Under the pieces are notes generated by a model. The model did no database searches and was not told the origin of the DNA. It was given only the letters and a program-made list of their open reading frames with translations. A DNA stretch of 5,306 bases from Xanthobacteraceae bacterium (lineage in GTDB: Bacteria > Pseudomonadota > Alphaproteobacteria > Rhizobiales > Xanthobacteraceae), in assembly GCA_030037185.1 (NCBI GenBank), contig JASHRR010001180.1, positions 1 to 5,306 of the forward strand, in the 5' to 3' direction. The position numbers were made by a program, and so were the translations under genes. Each line of letters begins with the position of its first letter. Within the stretch, counting starts at the first letter, position 1. Shown here in pieces: positions 1 through 5,306 of the stretch.

Positions 1-68
1 TGGGCGAGGGCATTGACCGGCCCGACACTGATTTCGGCGGCGAGGTTGCCGCGATGGCGGGCAGGTAA
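1..68 (+). CDS. tsf: Elongation factor Ts, C-terminal end (partial)
   Basis: Only the last 21 complete codons and the TAA stop (66-68) are in the window; the gene begins upstream. The frame starting at base 3 reads [21 protein letters not shown]. This matches the usual alphaproteobacterial EF-Ts tail, in which a GEGI motif is followed by an acidic linker and an AAEVAAM-type end. EF-Ts is the cytoplasmic nucleotide exchange factor that releases GDP from EF-Tu during translation elongation. The position fits, because rpsB-tsf-pyrH-frr is a standard order in this class and the stop lies 23 nt before the pyrH start. Seen: the peptide and its stop. Known: the family tail and gene order. The fragment is short, so the call rests on both together. 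Confidence 0.85.
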   Translation, partial: GEGIDRPDTDFGGEVAAMAGR

Positions 69-82
69 ACCGAAGGCGCATC

Positions 83-86
83 GAGG
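83..86 (+). promoter_or_regulatory. Ribosome binding site of pyrH
   Basis: GAGG lies 5 nt before the GTG codon at 92 and supports that non-ATG start. It sits inside the second copy of an 11-nt direct repeat (CGAGGTTGCCG, 82-92) whose first copy (41-51) is in the tsf tail. Confidence 0.6.
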
Positions 87-91
87 TTGCC

Positions 92-802
92 GTGCCGGCA
101 TATCGCCGCGTGATCGTCAAGCTGTCGGGCGAGGCGCTGAGCGGACCCGAGGCGTTGGGCATTCATCAACCGACCGTCGATCGCTTTGCCGCCGATATCT
201 TGGCCGCCCGCGAGCTCGGCGTGACCATCGGGGTCGTGGTCGGCGGCGGCAATGTCCTGCGCGGCGTCCGCATCGCGTCCCAGGGGGTGTCGCGGCCGAC
301 CGGCGACGCCATGGGCATGCTCGCAACGGTGATGAATGCTCTGGTCCTCGAGGCCGCGATCGAGCGCGCCGGTGCGTCGGCGCGCACGATGTCGGCTCTG
401 ACGATGCCGCAGGTCTGCGAGACCTACGAACGCGCCCGGGCCCTGCGTCACCTCGATGAGAATCGGGTGGTGATATTCGCGGGCGGCACCGGCAACCCGT
501 TCTTCACGACCGACACTACGGCGGTTCTGCGTGCGGCGGAGATGGGCTGTGACGCGGTCCTCAAGGCGACCAATGTCGACGGGGTGTACACGGCCGATCC
601 GAAGCAGCACCCCAACGCAAAGCGCTACGAGCGGTTGACCCATGAGGAGGCGTTTCGCCGGGAACTCAAGATCATGGACGCGACAGCGTTTGCTCTTGCT
701 CGGGAAAACCGTACCCCTATCATTGTGTTCTCGATATTGGAGCCTGGCGCGATCGCAGCGGTCTTGAGCGGATCTGGCCGGGCGACGATCGTGAGCGAAT
801 AG
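92..802 (+). CDS. pyrH: UMP kinase (uridylate kinase)
   Basis: This 236-residue protein has the usual length for bacterial UMP kinase. The enzyme phosphorylates UMP to UDP with ATP in the cytoplasm, and so feeds all pyrimidine nucleotides and UDP-sugars. It belongs to the amino acid kinase fold family, is typically hexameric, and is in general activated by GTP and inhibited by UTP. Visible motifs are the phosphate-binding KLSGEAL (10-16), the glycine loop GGGN (51-54), [10 protein letters not shown] (70-79) with the conserved Asp72, [14 protein letters not shown] (132-145) at the UMP/phosphate site, [13 protein letters not shown] (158-170) at the ATP site, and MDATAF (195-200). The start is GTG at 92, preceded by GAGG (83-86) at 5-nt spacing; it gives the normal N-terminus right before the first beta strand. 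No key residue is missing. A 209-nt spacer separates it from frr. Confidence 0.98.
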   Translation: MPAYRRVIVKLSGEALSGPEALGIHQPTVDRFAADILAARELGVTIGVVVGGGNVLRGVRIASQGVSRPTGDAMGMLATVMNALVLEAAIERAGASARTMSALTMPQVCETYERARALRHLDENRVVIFAGGTGNPFFTTDTTAVLRAAEMGCDAVLKATNVDGVYTADPKQHPNAKRYERLTHEEAFRRELKIMDATAFALARENRTPIIVFSILEPGAIAAVLSGSGRATIVSE

Positions 803-820
803 CTTTCGACGGATGGCGTT

Positions 821-851
821 GTAGGGTGGGCAAAGCCAAGTATGCCCACCC
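821..851. repeat. REP-like inverted repeat (GTAGGGTGGGCA family)
   Basis: GGGTGGGCA (824-832) and TGCCCACCC (843-851) are perfect reverse complements around a 10-nt loop, preceded by GTA (821-823). From memory, the GTAGGGTGGGCAAAGC...GTGCCCACC motif recurs as a dispersed intergenic repeat in many proteobacterial genomes; I cannot confirm copy number here. A hairpin of this GC content would be stable in the RNA. It could protect the upstream pyrH transcript 3' end or partly attenuate read-through to frr, but there is no downstream T-run, so I do not call it an intrinsic terminator. GGATG occurs on both sides (811-815 and 855-859); this short match could be chance. Confidence 0.6.
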
Positions 852-998
852 GCGGGATGCGGCAACCGAGGGCGCGCGCCCGACAGGGTCCGGCCGGATC
901 CACCGGCAAGCTCCCGCTCGGCCGTGCCTACCCCGGCGCAGGAGCGCTCGGGGGCGCGCGGCAGAGACGACGACAGCCACACCGCTTGGCCGCATGTT

Positions 999-1004
999 GA
1001 GGAG
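999..1004 (+). promoter_or_regulatory. Ribosome binding site of frr
   Basis: GAGGAG lies 7 nt before the ATG at 1012. This decides the frr start against two in-frame upstream candidates, the ATG at 994 and the GTG at 826. Confidence 0.8.
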
Positions 1005-1011
1005 ATGTGAG

Positions 1012-1575
1012 ATGGCGACCGCAAACTACGACCTCAACGAAATCAAGCGCCGCATGCACGGTGCAATCCAGGCGCTCAAGCAGGAGCTCGGGGGGTTGCG
1101 GACCGGCCGCGCTTCGCCCGGCATGCTCGATCCCGTGCAGGTCGAGGCTTACGGCACCCATATGCCGCTCAACCAGCTCGCCACCGTCAGCGTGCCGGAG
1201 CCGCGAATGCTCAGCGTACAGGTCTGGGACAAGTCGATGGTGCACGCCGTCGAGAAGGCGATCATCAACTCCAATCTCGGATTGAACCCGGCCACCGAAG
1301 GGCAGGTGCTGCGGCTGCGCATTCCCGAACTCAATCAGGAGCGCCGCAAGGAAATGGTTAAGATTGCCCACAAATATGCGGAAGCTGCGCGGGTCGCCGT
1401 GCGTCATGTCCGCCGCGACGCGCTCGACCTTCTCAAGAAGCTCGAAAAGGACGGCAAGATCAGCGAGGACGACCACACCCGCATGTCGGCTGAGGTCCAG
1501 AAGGCGACGGACGAGATCGTGGCCGACGTCGACCGGACCCTCGCCGGCAAAGAAAAGGAAATCATGACGGTTTAG
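1012..1575 (+). CDS. frr: Ribosome recycling factor
   Basis: This 187-residue protein has the typical RRF length of about 185. RRF acts with EF-G to split the post-termination ribosome so that subunits can start a new round; it is essential in most bacteria. Domain I is a long three-helix bundle, represented by the N-terminal helix (about 1-29) and the C-terminal helices (about 107-185). Domain II is the small beta domain between them. Family motifs visible are [12 protein letters not shown] (29-40), [13 protein letters not shown] (61-73), NSNLGLNP (86-93), [12 protein letters not shown] (103-114) and [10 protein letters not shown] (130-139), the last carrying the conserved Arg cluster. The ATG at 1012 is chosen because of the well-spaced GAGGAG and because family homology begins there. 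It ends 26 nt before uppS. Confidence 0.98.
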   Translation: MATANYDLNEIKRRMHGAIQALKQELGGLRTGRASPGMLDPVQVEAYGTHMPLNQLATVSVPEPRMLSVQVWDKSMVHAVEKAIINSNLGLNPATEGQVLRLRIPELNQERRKEMVKIAHKYAEAARVAVRHVRRDALDLLKKLEKDGKISEDDHTRMSAEVQKATDEIVADVDRTLAGKEKEIMTV

Positions 1576-1589
1576 TATCCACAACAACC

Positions 1590-1595
1590 GGAGAA
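1590..1595 (+). promoter_or_regulatory. Ribosome binding site of uppS
   Basis: GGAGAA lies 6 nt before the ATG at 1602. It matters because that ATG is the only usable start ahead of the catalytic motif, so the long N-terminal extension is likely to be translated. Confidence 0.65.
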
Positions 1596-1601
1596 AACGG
1601 G

Positions 1602-2399
1602 ATGCCCGAAGCCTCGGCTTCGCCGACGGCGCCTGCAGGCCCTGCGCTGCCCTCTGCCCGCCCTCCTCCGCGGGCGGGGGAGGTTGAGCCGCCGCGCCAT
1701 GTGGCGATTATTATGGACGGCAACGGCCGCTGGGCCAAGGAGCGCGGCTTGCCGCGCAGCGAGGGCCATCGTCGCGGCGTCGAGGCCTTGCGCCGCACCG
1801 TGCGTGCGGCCGGTGATTTGGGCATCGAAATTCTGACCATCTATTCATTTAGTTCCGAGAACTGGTCGCGACCCGCTACCGAAATCATCGACCTGATGGG
1901 GCTGTTGCGCCGCTTCATCCGCAACGACCTTGCGGAGCTCCATAGGAGCAACGTGCGCGTGCGCATCATCGGCGAGCGGCGCAACCTCGAGCCGGAGATC
2001 GCACGTCTGCTGGACGAGGCCGAACAGCTCACCCGGAGCAACGACGGCCTTCTGCTGGTGGTGGCATTCAACTACGGGGGACGCCAGGAAATCGCCCGGG
2101 CGGCGGAGCGTATCGCTTCGTTGGTCGCCAGCGGTGCAATGCAACCGGGCGACATCACCGCCGATGTGGTCGCACGCCATCTCGATGCCCCCGACTTGCC
2201 CGCTCCCGACCTTGTGATCCGCACCAGCGGCGAACAGCGCCTGTCGAATTTTTTGCTGTGGCAATCGGCCTACAGCGAGCTTGTTTTCGTTGCGACTTAT
2301 TGGCCGGATTTCGATCGGACCGCGCTCGACAGCGCAATCGCCGAATACCGGCGGCGTGAGCGTCGATTCGGCGGTCTGCGCCGGGTCATGGCGCCGTGA
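1602..2399 (+). CDS. uppS: Undecaprenyl diphosphate synthase (cis-prenyltransferase)
   Basis: The 265-residue enzyme condenses isopentenyl diphosphate units in cis onto farnesyl diphosphate. The C55 product is the lipid carrier precursor for peptidoglycan and other surface polymers. It is soluble or membrane-associated. All family motifs are present: [13 protein letters not shown] (33-45) with catalytic Asp39, Trp44 and nearby His56, [10 protein letters not shown] (82-91) with Asn87 and Arg90, and [15 protein letters not shown] (207-221) with Arg207, Arg213 and Ser215, followed by Glu226. These sit a constant 13 residues later than the E. coli enzyme positions (D26, H43, N74, R77, R194, R200, E213), so the core has no large indel. 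The oddity is a roughly 30-residue Pro/Ala-rich N-terminal extension, not needed for the fold, whose DNA is full of palindromes. The stop overlaps the cdsA start (GTGA), suggesting coupled translation. Confidence 0.98.
   Translation: MPEASASPTAPAGPALPSARPPPRAGEVEPPRHVAIIMDGNGRWAKERGLPRSEGHRRGVEALRRTVRAAGDLGIEILTIYSFSSENWSRPATEIIDLMGLLRRFIRNDLAELHRSNVRVRIIGERRNLEPEIARLLDEAEQLTRSNDGLLLVVAFNYGGRQEIARAAERIASLVASGAMQPGDITADVVARHLDAPDLPAPDLVIRTSGEQRLSNFLLWQSAYSELVFVATYWPDFDRTALDSAIAEYRRRERRFGGLRRVMAP
1607..1683. repeat. Cluster of palindromes inside the uppS 5' coding region
   Basis: Three inverted structures sit in the first 27 codons: CGAAGC-CTCG-GCTTCG (1607-1622), the perfect palindrome GCCTGCAGGC (1631-1640), and CCCGCCC/GGGCGGG (1657-1663 and 1672-1678, 8-nt loop). 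An alternative pairing CCTCC (1662-1666)/GGAGG (1679-1683) competes with the last. All encode the unconserved N-terminal extension, and none reach the conserved core. They could fold near the uppS ribosome binding site and affect its translation, or be the remains of a repeat inserted in frame. Both readings are inference. Confidence 0.5.
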
Positions 2400-3232
2400 C
2401 AGACTTGAGGCCGCCCGAGCCGACCGGCGAACTTGGCAAGCGCATCGCCTCCGCCATCGTCATGGCGGCACTCGCGGTCGCTGCGGTGGCGCTGGGGGGC
2501 TGGCCGTTTGCGCTGTTTTGGAGCGCCGCCGCAATCGGGGTTTTCTGCGAATGGAGCGCAATGGCGGCGAGCAGCGCCGTTGCAGTGCGCATCGTCGGCA
2601 TCGCGGCGCTGATTGCGGCCGCGCTGGCGGCGGGCTCGGGTCAAATCTACCTGGCATCGATCGCGCTTGCAGCCGGTGCAGTCGCCGTCGCAGCAGCTTG
2701 CCCACGGGGCCGTCGCGGGTGGGGGGCGGCGGGCGTCGGTTATGCAGGCGTCCTGCTGATCGCGCCGGTCGCACTGCGCCGCGACCGAGAGCTCGGCCTT
2801 TTCGCTATCCTGTTCCTTTTCGCAGTGGTGTGGAGCACCGATATTTTGGGATATTTCGTCGGCCGGGCGATCGGCGGCGTGAGGCTTGCGCCGCATGTCA
2901 GCCCAAGCAAGACCTGGTCCGGGGCTTGCGGCGGCGCACTCGGCGCACTCGCCTGCGGCGTTGCCCTCGCCTATGTCGCCGGCCAAACAGCACTGCTGCC
3001 GGCGGCGGGTGTAGCATTCGTGCTGTCGCTCGCCTCGCAGGGCGGCGACCTGTTCGAATCGGCCGTCAAGCGCCGTTTCGGGGTGAAGGACGCGAGCCAT
3101 GTCATTCCCGGGCATGGCGGGCTGATGGACCGGCTCGACGGTTTCATCGCCGCCAGCAGTGCGGCGGCGCTGGTTGGGATCATCCGCGGGGGGCTGGATG
3201 CTGCAGCGCGGGGGTTGTTGCTGTGGTCATGA
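2396..3232 (+). CDS. cdsA: Phosphatidate cytidylyltransferase (CDP-diacylglycerol synthase)
   Basis: The 278-residue integral inner-membrane enzyme converts phosphatidate and CTP to CDP-diacylglycerol and pyrophosphate, the branch point for all bacterial phospholipids. Most of the chain is hydrophobic, with roughly eight predicted membrane segments (for example about 17-35, 36-54, 63-80, 83-102, 113-127, 133-152, 175-195, 198-214). Diagnostic motifs are [11 protein letters not shown] (147-157), SPSKTW (169-174), [18 protein letters not shown] (215-232) and HGGLMDRLD (240-248). Residues 222-248 satisfy the CdsA family signature S-x-x-K-R-x4-K-D...H-G-G-x-x-D-R-x-D, including the metal-binding acidic residues. 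The GTG start at 2396 overlaps the uppS stop by 4 nt and has no clear ribosome binding site, so translation is probably coupled to uppS. dxr begins 13 nt after its stop. Confidence 0.97.
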   Translation: MTDLRPPEPTGELGKRIASAIVMAALAVAAVALGGWPFALFWSAAAIGVFCEWSAMAASSAVAVRIVGIAALIAAALAAGSGQIYLASIALAAGAVAVAAACPRGRRGWGAAGVGYAGVLLIAPVALRRDRELGLFAILFLFAVVWSTDILGYFVGRAIGGVRLAPHVSPSKTWSGACGGALGALACGVALAYVAGQTALLPAAGVAFVLSLASQGGDLFESAVKRRFGVKDASHVIPGHGGLMDRLDGFIAASSAAALVGIIRGGLDAAARGLLLWS

Positions 3233-3245
3233 TTGGGGGCAAGAG

Positions 3246-4469
3246 ATGTCGGTTGTTCCGTTTGTCCGTGCCGAAGCGGCTGTTCGACCGAGCGAGAAAT
3301 CGATCACCTTGCTCGGCGCCACCGGCTCGATCGGCGCCAGCACGATCGATCTTTTGTGCGCGCAACGTGATCGTTTCCGTGTCGAGGCGGTGACGGCCCA
3401 GCGCAATGCCGAAGCGCTTGCCAAAGTGGCGCAAAGCCTCGACGCGAAATTTGCCGTAGTGGCGGACCCCGACCGCTACCGGGAGCTTGACGATGCTCTG
3501 GCGGGAACCGGCATCGAAGCCGCCGCTGGCGCCGAAGCGATTGTCGAGGCCGCGCGCCGGCCAGCCGATTGGGTGATGGCCTCGATCACCGGAGCGGCGG
3601 GTTTGCGGCCCACGCTGACGGCGGTTGAGCGCGGCGCCACCGTTGCGCTCGCCAACAAGGAGTGCCTCGTATGCGCCGGCGCCCTGTTCATGAAGCGGGC
3701 CGCGGCCACCGGGGCGACCGTGCTGCCGGTCGATTCGGAGCATAATGCGATTTTTCAGGCGCTCTCGGCCGGCCGGCGCGACGACGTGAGCCGGATCATA
3801 TTGACGGCGTCGGGCGGCCCCTTCCGCACCGCCTCGCTCGTTGAAATGCGCGCCGCGACGGTCGAGCAGGCACTGGCTCATCCCAACTGGTCGATGGGCG
3901 CAAAGGTCACGATCGATTCCGCCACAATGATGAACAAAGGCCTCGAGCTGATCGAGGCCCACCACCTGTTCGGCTTCGGTTCCGGCCAGATCGACATCGT
4001 CGTGCATGCCCAATCGATCGTCCATGGGATCGTCGAGTATCGCGACGGTTCGATGATCGCCCAGCTCGGTCCGCCGGACATGCGGGTGCCGATCGCCAAT
4101 TGCCTCGCCTGGCCCGAGCGGATGCCAGGCGCCGCCCGCCTCGACTTCACGCAAATGGCGACCCTGACATTCGAGCCACCCGACTTGGTTCGCTTCCCGT
4201 CGCTCGGGCTGGCGCGCCAAGCCTTGGTGGCGCAAAATGGCGCACCCACGGTGCTCAATGCCGCGAACGAGGTCGCGGTTCATGCCTTCATCGGCGGCGA
4301 ACTCGGGTTCGCCGGCATTGCCGCCCTCGTCAAGGCGACCATGGAAGACGCTGACAAGCGCGGCATTATGCGCGAGCCTATCGACATCGACGACGCCATC
4401 GCGGTTGATCATAGTGCGAGAGTACTGGCTCAAAGCCTCTTGCCGGGGATCGCCGGCATGACGATCTGA
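3246..4469 (+). CDS. dxr: 1-deoxy-D-xylulose 5-phosphate reductoisomerase
   Basis: The 407-residue cytoplasmic enzyme (also called ispC) isomerises and reduces 1-deoxy-D-xylulose 5-phosphate with NADPH to 2-C-methyl-D-erythritol 4-phosphate, the committed step of the MEP isoprenoid pathway. It is the fosmidomycin target. Seen in order: the Rossmann loop GATGSIG (24-30); ANKE (136-139); DSEHNAIF (163-170) with metal ligands Asp163 and Glu165; TASGGPF (187-193); HPNW (212-215); and TIDSATMMNKGLELIEAH (222-239) with Ser225, Asn230, Lys231 and metal ligand Glu234. The catalytic set is complete. The C-terminal helical domain is present (NAANEVAV, 338-345). The ATG at 3246 follows a weak GGGGG/AAGAG stretch and gives a short non-conserved tail before the first strand. 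Reading upstream to 3159 would overlap the CdsA C-terminus with unrelated residues. A 13-nt gap follows cdsA. Confidence 0.97.
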   Translation: MSVVPFVRAEAAVRPSEKSITLLGATGSIGASTIDLLCAQRDRFRVEAVTAQRNAEALAKVAQSLDAKFAVVADPDRYRELDDALAGTGIEAAAGAEAIVEAARRPADWVMASITGAAGLRPTLTAVERGATVALANKECLVCAGALFMKRAAATGATVLPVDSEHNAIFQALSAGRRDDVSRIILTASGGPFRTASLVEMRAATVEQALAHPNWSMGAKVTIDSATMMNKGLELIEAHHLFGFGSGQIDIVVHAQSIVHGIVEYRDGSMIAQLGPPDMRVPIANCLAWPERMPGAARLDFTQMATLTFEPPDLVRFPSLGLARQALVAQNGAPTVLNAANEVAVHAFIGGELGFAGIAALVKATMEDADKRGIMREPIDIDDAIAVDHSARVLAQSLLPGIAGMTI

Positions 4470-4530
4470 CAGGTCATGGCGGTGGCGACTTTGAACGCGA
4501 TCGGATTTTGAACTGAACGAGGGTTTGCTG
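4470..4530 (+). other. dxr-rseP spacer with rseP ribosome binding site
   Basis: This 61-nt gap has GAGGG at 4519-4523, 7 nt before the rseP ATG at 4531. The rseP frame meets a TGA at 4492-4494 and has no earlier ATG or GTG after it, which fixes the start. I see no hairpin-plus-T-run terminator and no clear promoter, so read-through from dxr is likely. Confidence 0.6.
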
Positions 4531-5306
4531 ATGGCATCGAACCTTTTTTCCAGCCTGGGATCGCTAGGCGGCAACTACACGAACTGGATCATCCCGTTTC
4601 TGTTCATCCTGACGATCATCGTGTTTTTTCATGAGTTTGGGCATTTCCTCGTCGCCCGTCTCTGCGGCATCAAGGTGCTCGTCTTCTCAATCGGGTTTGG
4701 TCCCGAACTGGTGGGCTTCTACGACCGGCGCGGCACCCGGTGGAAAATCTCCGCGATTCCACTGGGCGGATACGTCAAATTCTTCGGCGACGAAAACGAG
4801 GCGAGCGTGCCGGATGCGGCCACACTCGCCGCGATGACGGACGAGGAGCGAAAGCAGAGCTTTCCCGGGCAACCAGTGAGGGCGCGGGCGGCCGTGGTGG
4901 TCGCCGGGCCGATTGCCAATTTCATTCTGGCCATCGTGATTTTTGCCGGCATTTTTATCGCCTTCGGCAAGCCGGCCATCGTCGATGGCAAGCCCGTGGT
5001 GCTGCCGCGGATTGTGTCCGTTCAGGCCGGCAGCCCAGCCGAGGCAGCCGGTTTTGCGGCGGGTGATCGCATCGTGTCGATTGACCAGACGGCAGTCGAC
5101 AGTTTCGACGACGTCAAGCAGCTCGTCGGCGGGAGCGGCGGCCGGCAATTAACCTTTGAAGTCGATCGCGACGGCTCCACCACCACCATCAAGGCGGCGC
5201 CGATCGAGCGGGACCAGAAATGGGTCCTCGGCATTACCGGCAACGAAATAAAACGGGAGCCGGTGGGATTCCTTGAGGCCGTAAGCGCCGGTGCCGAGCA
5301 GACCTG
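4531..5306 (+). CDS. rseP: Site-2 intramembrane zinc metalloprotease RseP/MmpA (partial, 3' end off window)
   Basis: The reading frame is open for 258 codons from the ATG at 4531 to the window edge; the family's usual length is about 360-450. These inner-membrane proteases cut transmembrane segments of regulatory proteins, such as anti-sigma factor RseA in E. coli and PodJ through MmpA in Caulobacter. Seen: a first membrane segment (about 18-42) carrying the zinc motif HEFGH (34-38, two His and the catalytic Glu35); the SIGFGPEL stretch (53-60) and PLGGYVKF (77-84) of the membrane-associated beta region; a second membrane segment (about 120-145) with GPIANF (126-131); and one PDZ domain (about 157-225) with AGSPAEAAGFAAGDRI (166-181). 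The final segment with the NxxPxPxLDGG-type third zinc ligand lies beyond the window, so catalytic completeness cannot be judged. Its place after uppS-cdsA-dxr is the standard proteobacterial order. rseP is the usual symbol; mmpA is the Caulobacter name. Confidence 0.95.
   Translation, partial: MASNLFSSLGSLGGNYTNWIIPFLFILTIIVFFHEFGHFLVARLCGIKVLVFSIGFGPELVGFYDRRGTRWKISAIPLGGYVKFFGDENEASVPDAATLAAMTDEERKQSFPGQPVRARAAVVVAGPIANFILAIVIFAGIFIAFGKPAIVDGKPVVLPRIVSVQAGSPAEAAGFAAGDRIVSIDQTAVDSFDDVKQLVGGSGGRQLTFEVDRDGSTTTIKAAPIERDQKWVLGITGNEIKREPVGFLEAVSAGAEQT

Larger units (their letters stand above)
803..1011. other. Palindrome-rich pyrH-frr spacer
   Basis: These 209 nt hold no convincing gene. Seen directly: a 9-bp inverted repeat (824-832/843-851, listed separately), CCCGCGGG (849-856), a perfect 12-bp palindrome GGGCGCGCGCCC (870-881), TCCGGCCGGA (889-898) and GAGCGCTC (942-949). 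The stretch stays open in the frr frame from a GTG at 826. The encoded residues are low-complexity, rich in Arg, Ala, Pro and Gly, and resemble no frr N-terminus, so I treat it as noncoding. I see no good -35/-10 pair and no T-run terminator. The only clear signal near its end is the frr ribosome binding site. It is much longer than the other gaps in this cluster (13 to 61 nt, or overlapping), which suggests acquired sequence. Confidence 0.7.

Noticed and set aside
824..851. Intrinsic terminator of pyrH
   Set aside because: The hairpin is strong, but it is followed by CGCGGG rather than a T-run, and the genes downstream lack an obvious promoter of their own.
826..1011. N-terminal extension of frr from GTG 826, or a shorter one from ATG 994
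   Set aside because: RRF homology begins at the ATG at 1012, which has GAGGAG at ideal spacing. The longer version would start inside the hairpin repeat and add 62 atypical residues.
928..1587. A 219-codon open frame on the - strand opposite frr
   Set aside because: It mirrors the codon phase of frr and covers the whole gene; no motif or plausible ribosome binding site supports it.
2297..3115. A 272-codon - strand open frame opposite cdsA
   Set aside because: It is antisense to a complete cdsA with an intact family signature, and its composition is biased with no domain visible.
3159..3245. Upstream extension of dxr by 29 codons
   Set aside because: It would overlap the CdsA C-terminus by over 70 nt and encodes a Gly/Cys/Trp-rich stretch unlike any Dxr N-terminus; the ATG at 3246 gives a normal length.
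2281..3393. A 370-codon + strand frame across the ends of uppS, cdsA and dxr
   Set aside because: It crosses three well-supported genes in an alternative frame and is Arg/Ala/Gly-rich, the typical shadow of high-GC coding DNA.
4476..4511. Tiny 11-codon ORF (ATG 4476 to TGA) between dxr and rseP
   Set aside because: Very short, with no clear ribosome binding site and no recognisable leader-peptide features.
3180..4574. A 464-codon open frame on the - strand opposite dxr
   Set aside because: It lies antisense to a complete, motif-perfect dxr. Its residues are low-complexity (Arg, Gly, His, Asp-rich) with no recognisable domain. Long antisense frames are expected in high-GC genes with G/C-rich third positions.

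Overview
The window is a high-GC stretch of an alphaproteobacterial chromosome. It carries the conserved housekeeping cluster tsf-pyrH-frr-uppS-cdsA-dxr-rseP, all on the + strand. The gene order, the protein motifs and the G/C-rich third codon positions all fit Alphaproteobacteria. I cannot name a genus from the sequence alone.

Layout: bases 1-68 are the last codons of tsf (elongation factor Ts). pyrH (UMP kinase, GTG start) follows after 23 nt. A 209-nt spacer rich in palindromes then separates pyrH from frr (ribosome recycling factor). It contains a GTAGGGTGGGCA...TGCCCACCC inverted repeat that looks like a dispersed element. After frr the genes are tightly packed. uppS (undecaprenyl diphosphate synthase) starts 26 nt on, and its GTGA overlap leads into cdsA (CDP-diacylglycerol synthase). 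dxr (1-deoxy-D-xylulose 5-phosphate reductoisomerase) starts 13 nt after cdsA. A 61-nt gap precedes rseP/mmpA (site-2 intramembrane protease), which runs off the right edge after 258 codons.

How the genes fit together: tsf and frr serve translation (elongation and ribosome recycling), and pyrH makes UDP for RNA and for nucleotide-sugar precursors. The downstream half is about the envelope. Dxr commits carbon to isoprenoid precursors by the MEP pathway. UppS uses those precursors to build the lipid carrier for peptidoglycan and other surface polymers. CdsA makes the CDP-diacylglycerol that all phospholipid headgroup pathways need. RseP cleaves membrane proteins in envelope signalling. The set is probably transcribed largely as one operon from promoters upstream of the window; no convincing promoter or terminator is visible inside it.

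No new biological system is evident. The most unusual structures are the element-like hairpin and palindromes in the pyrH-frr spacer, and a palindrome-packed, Pro/Ala-rich N-terminal extension of uppS that may come from an in-frame repeat insertion. Both ideas are inference and need a genome-wide repeat search.
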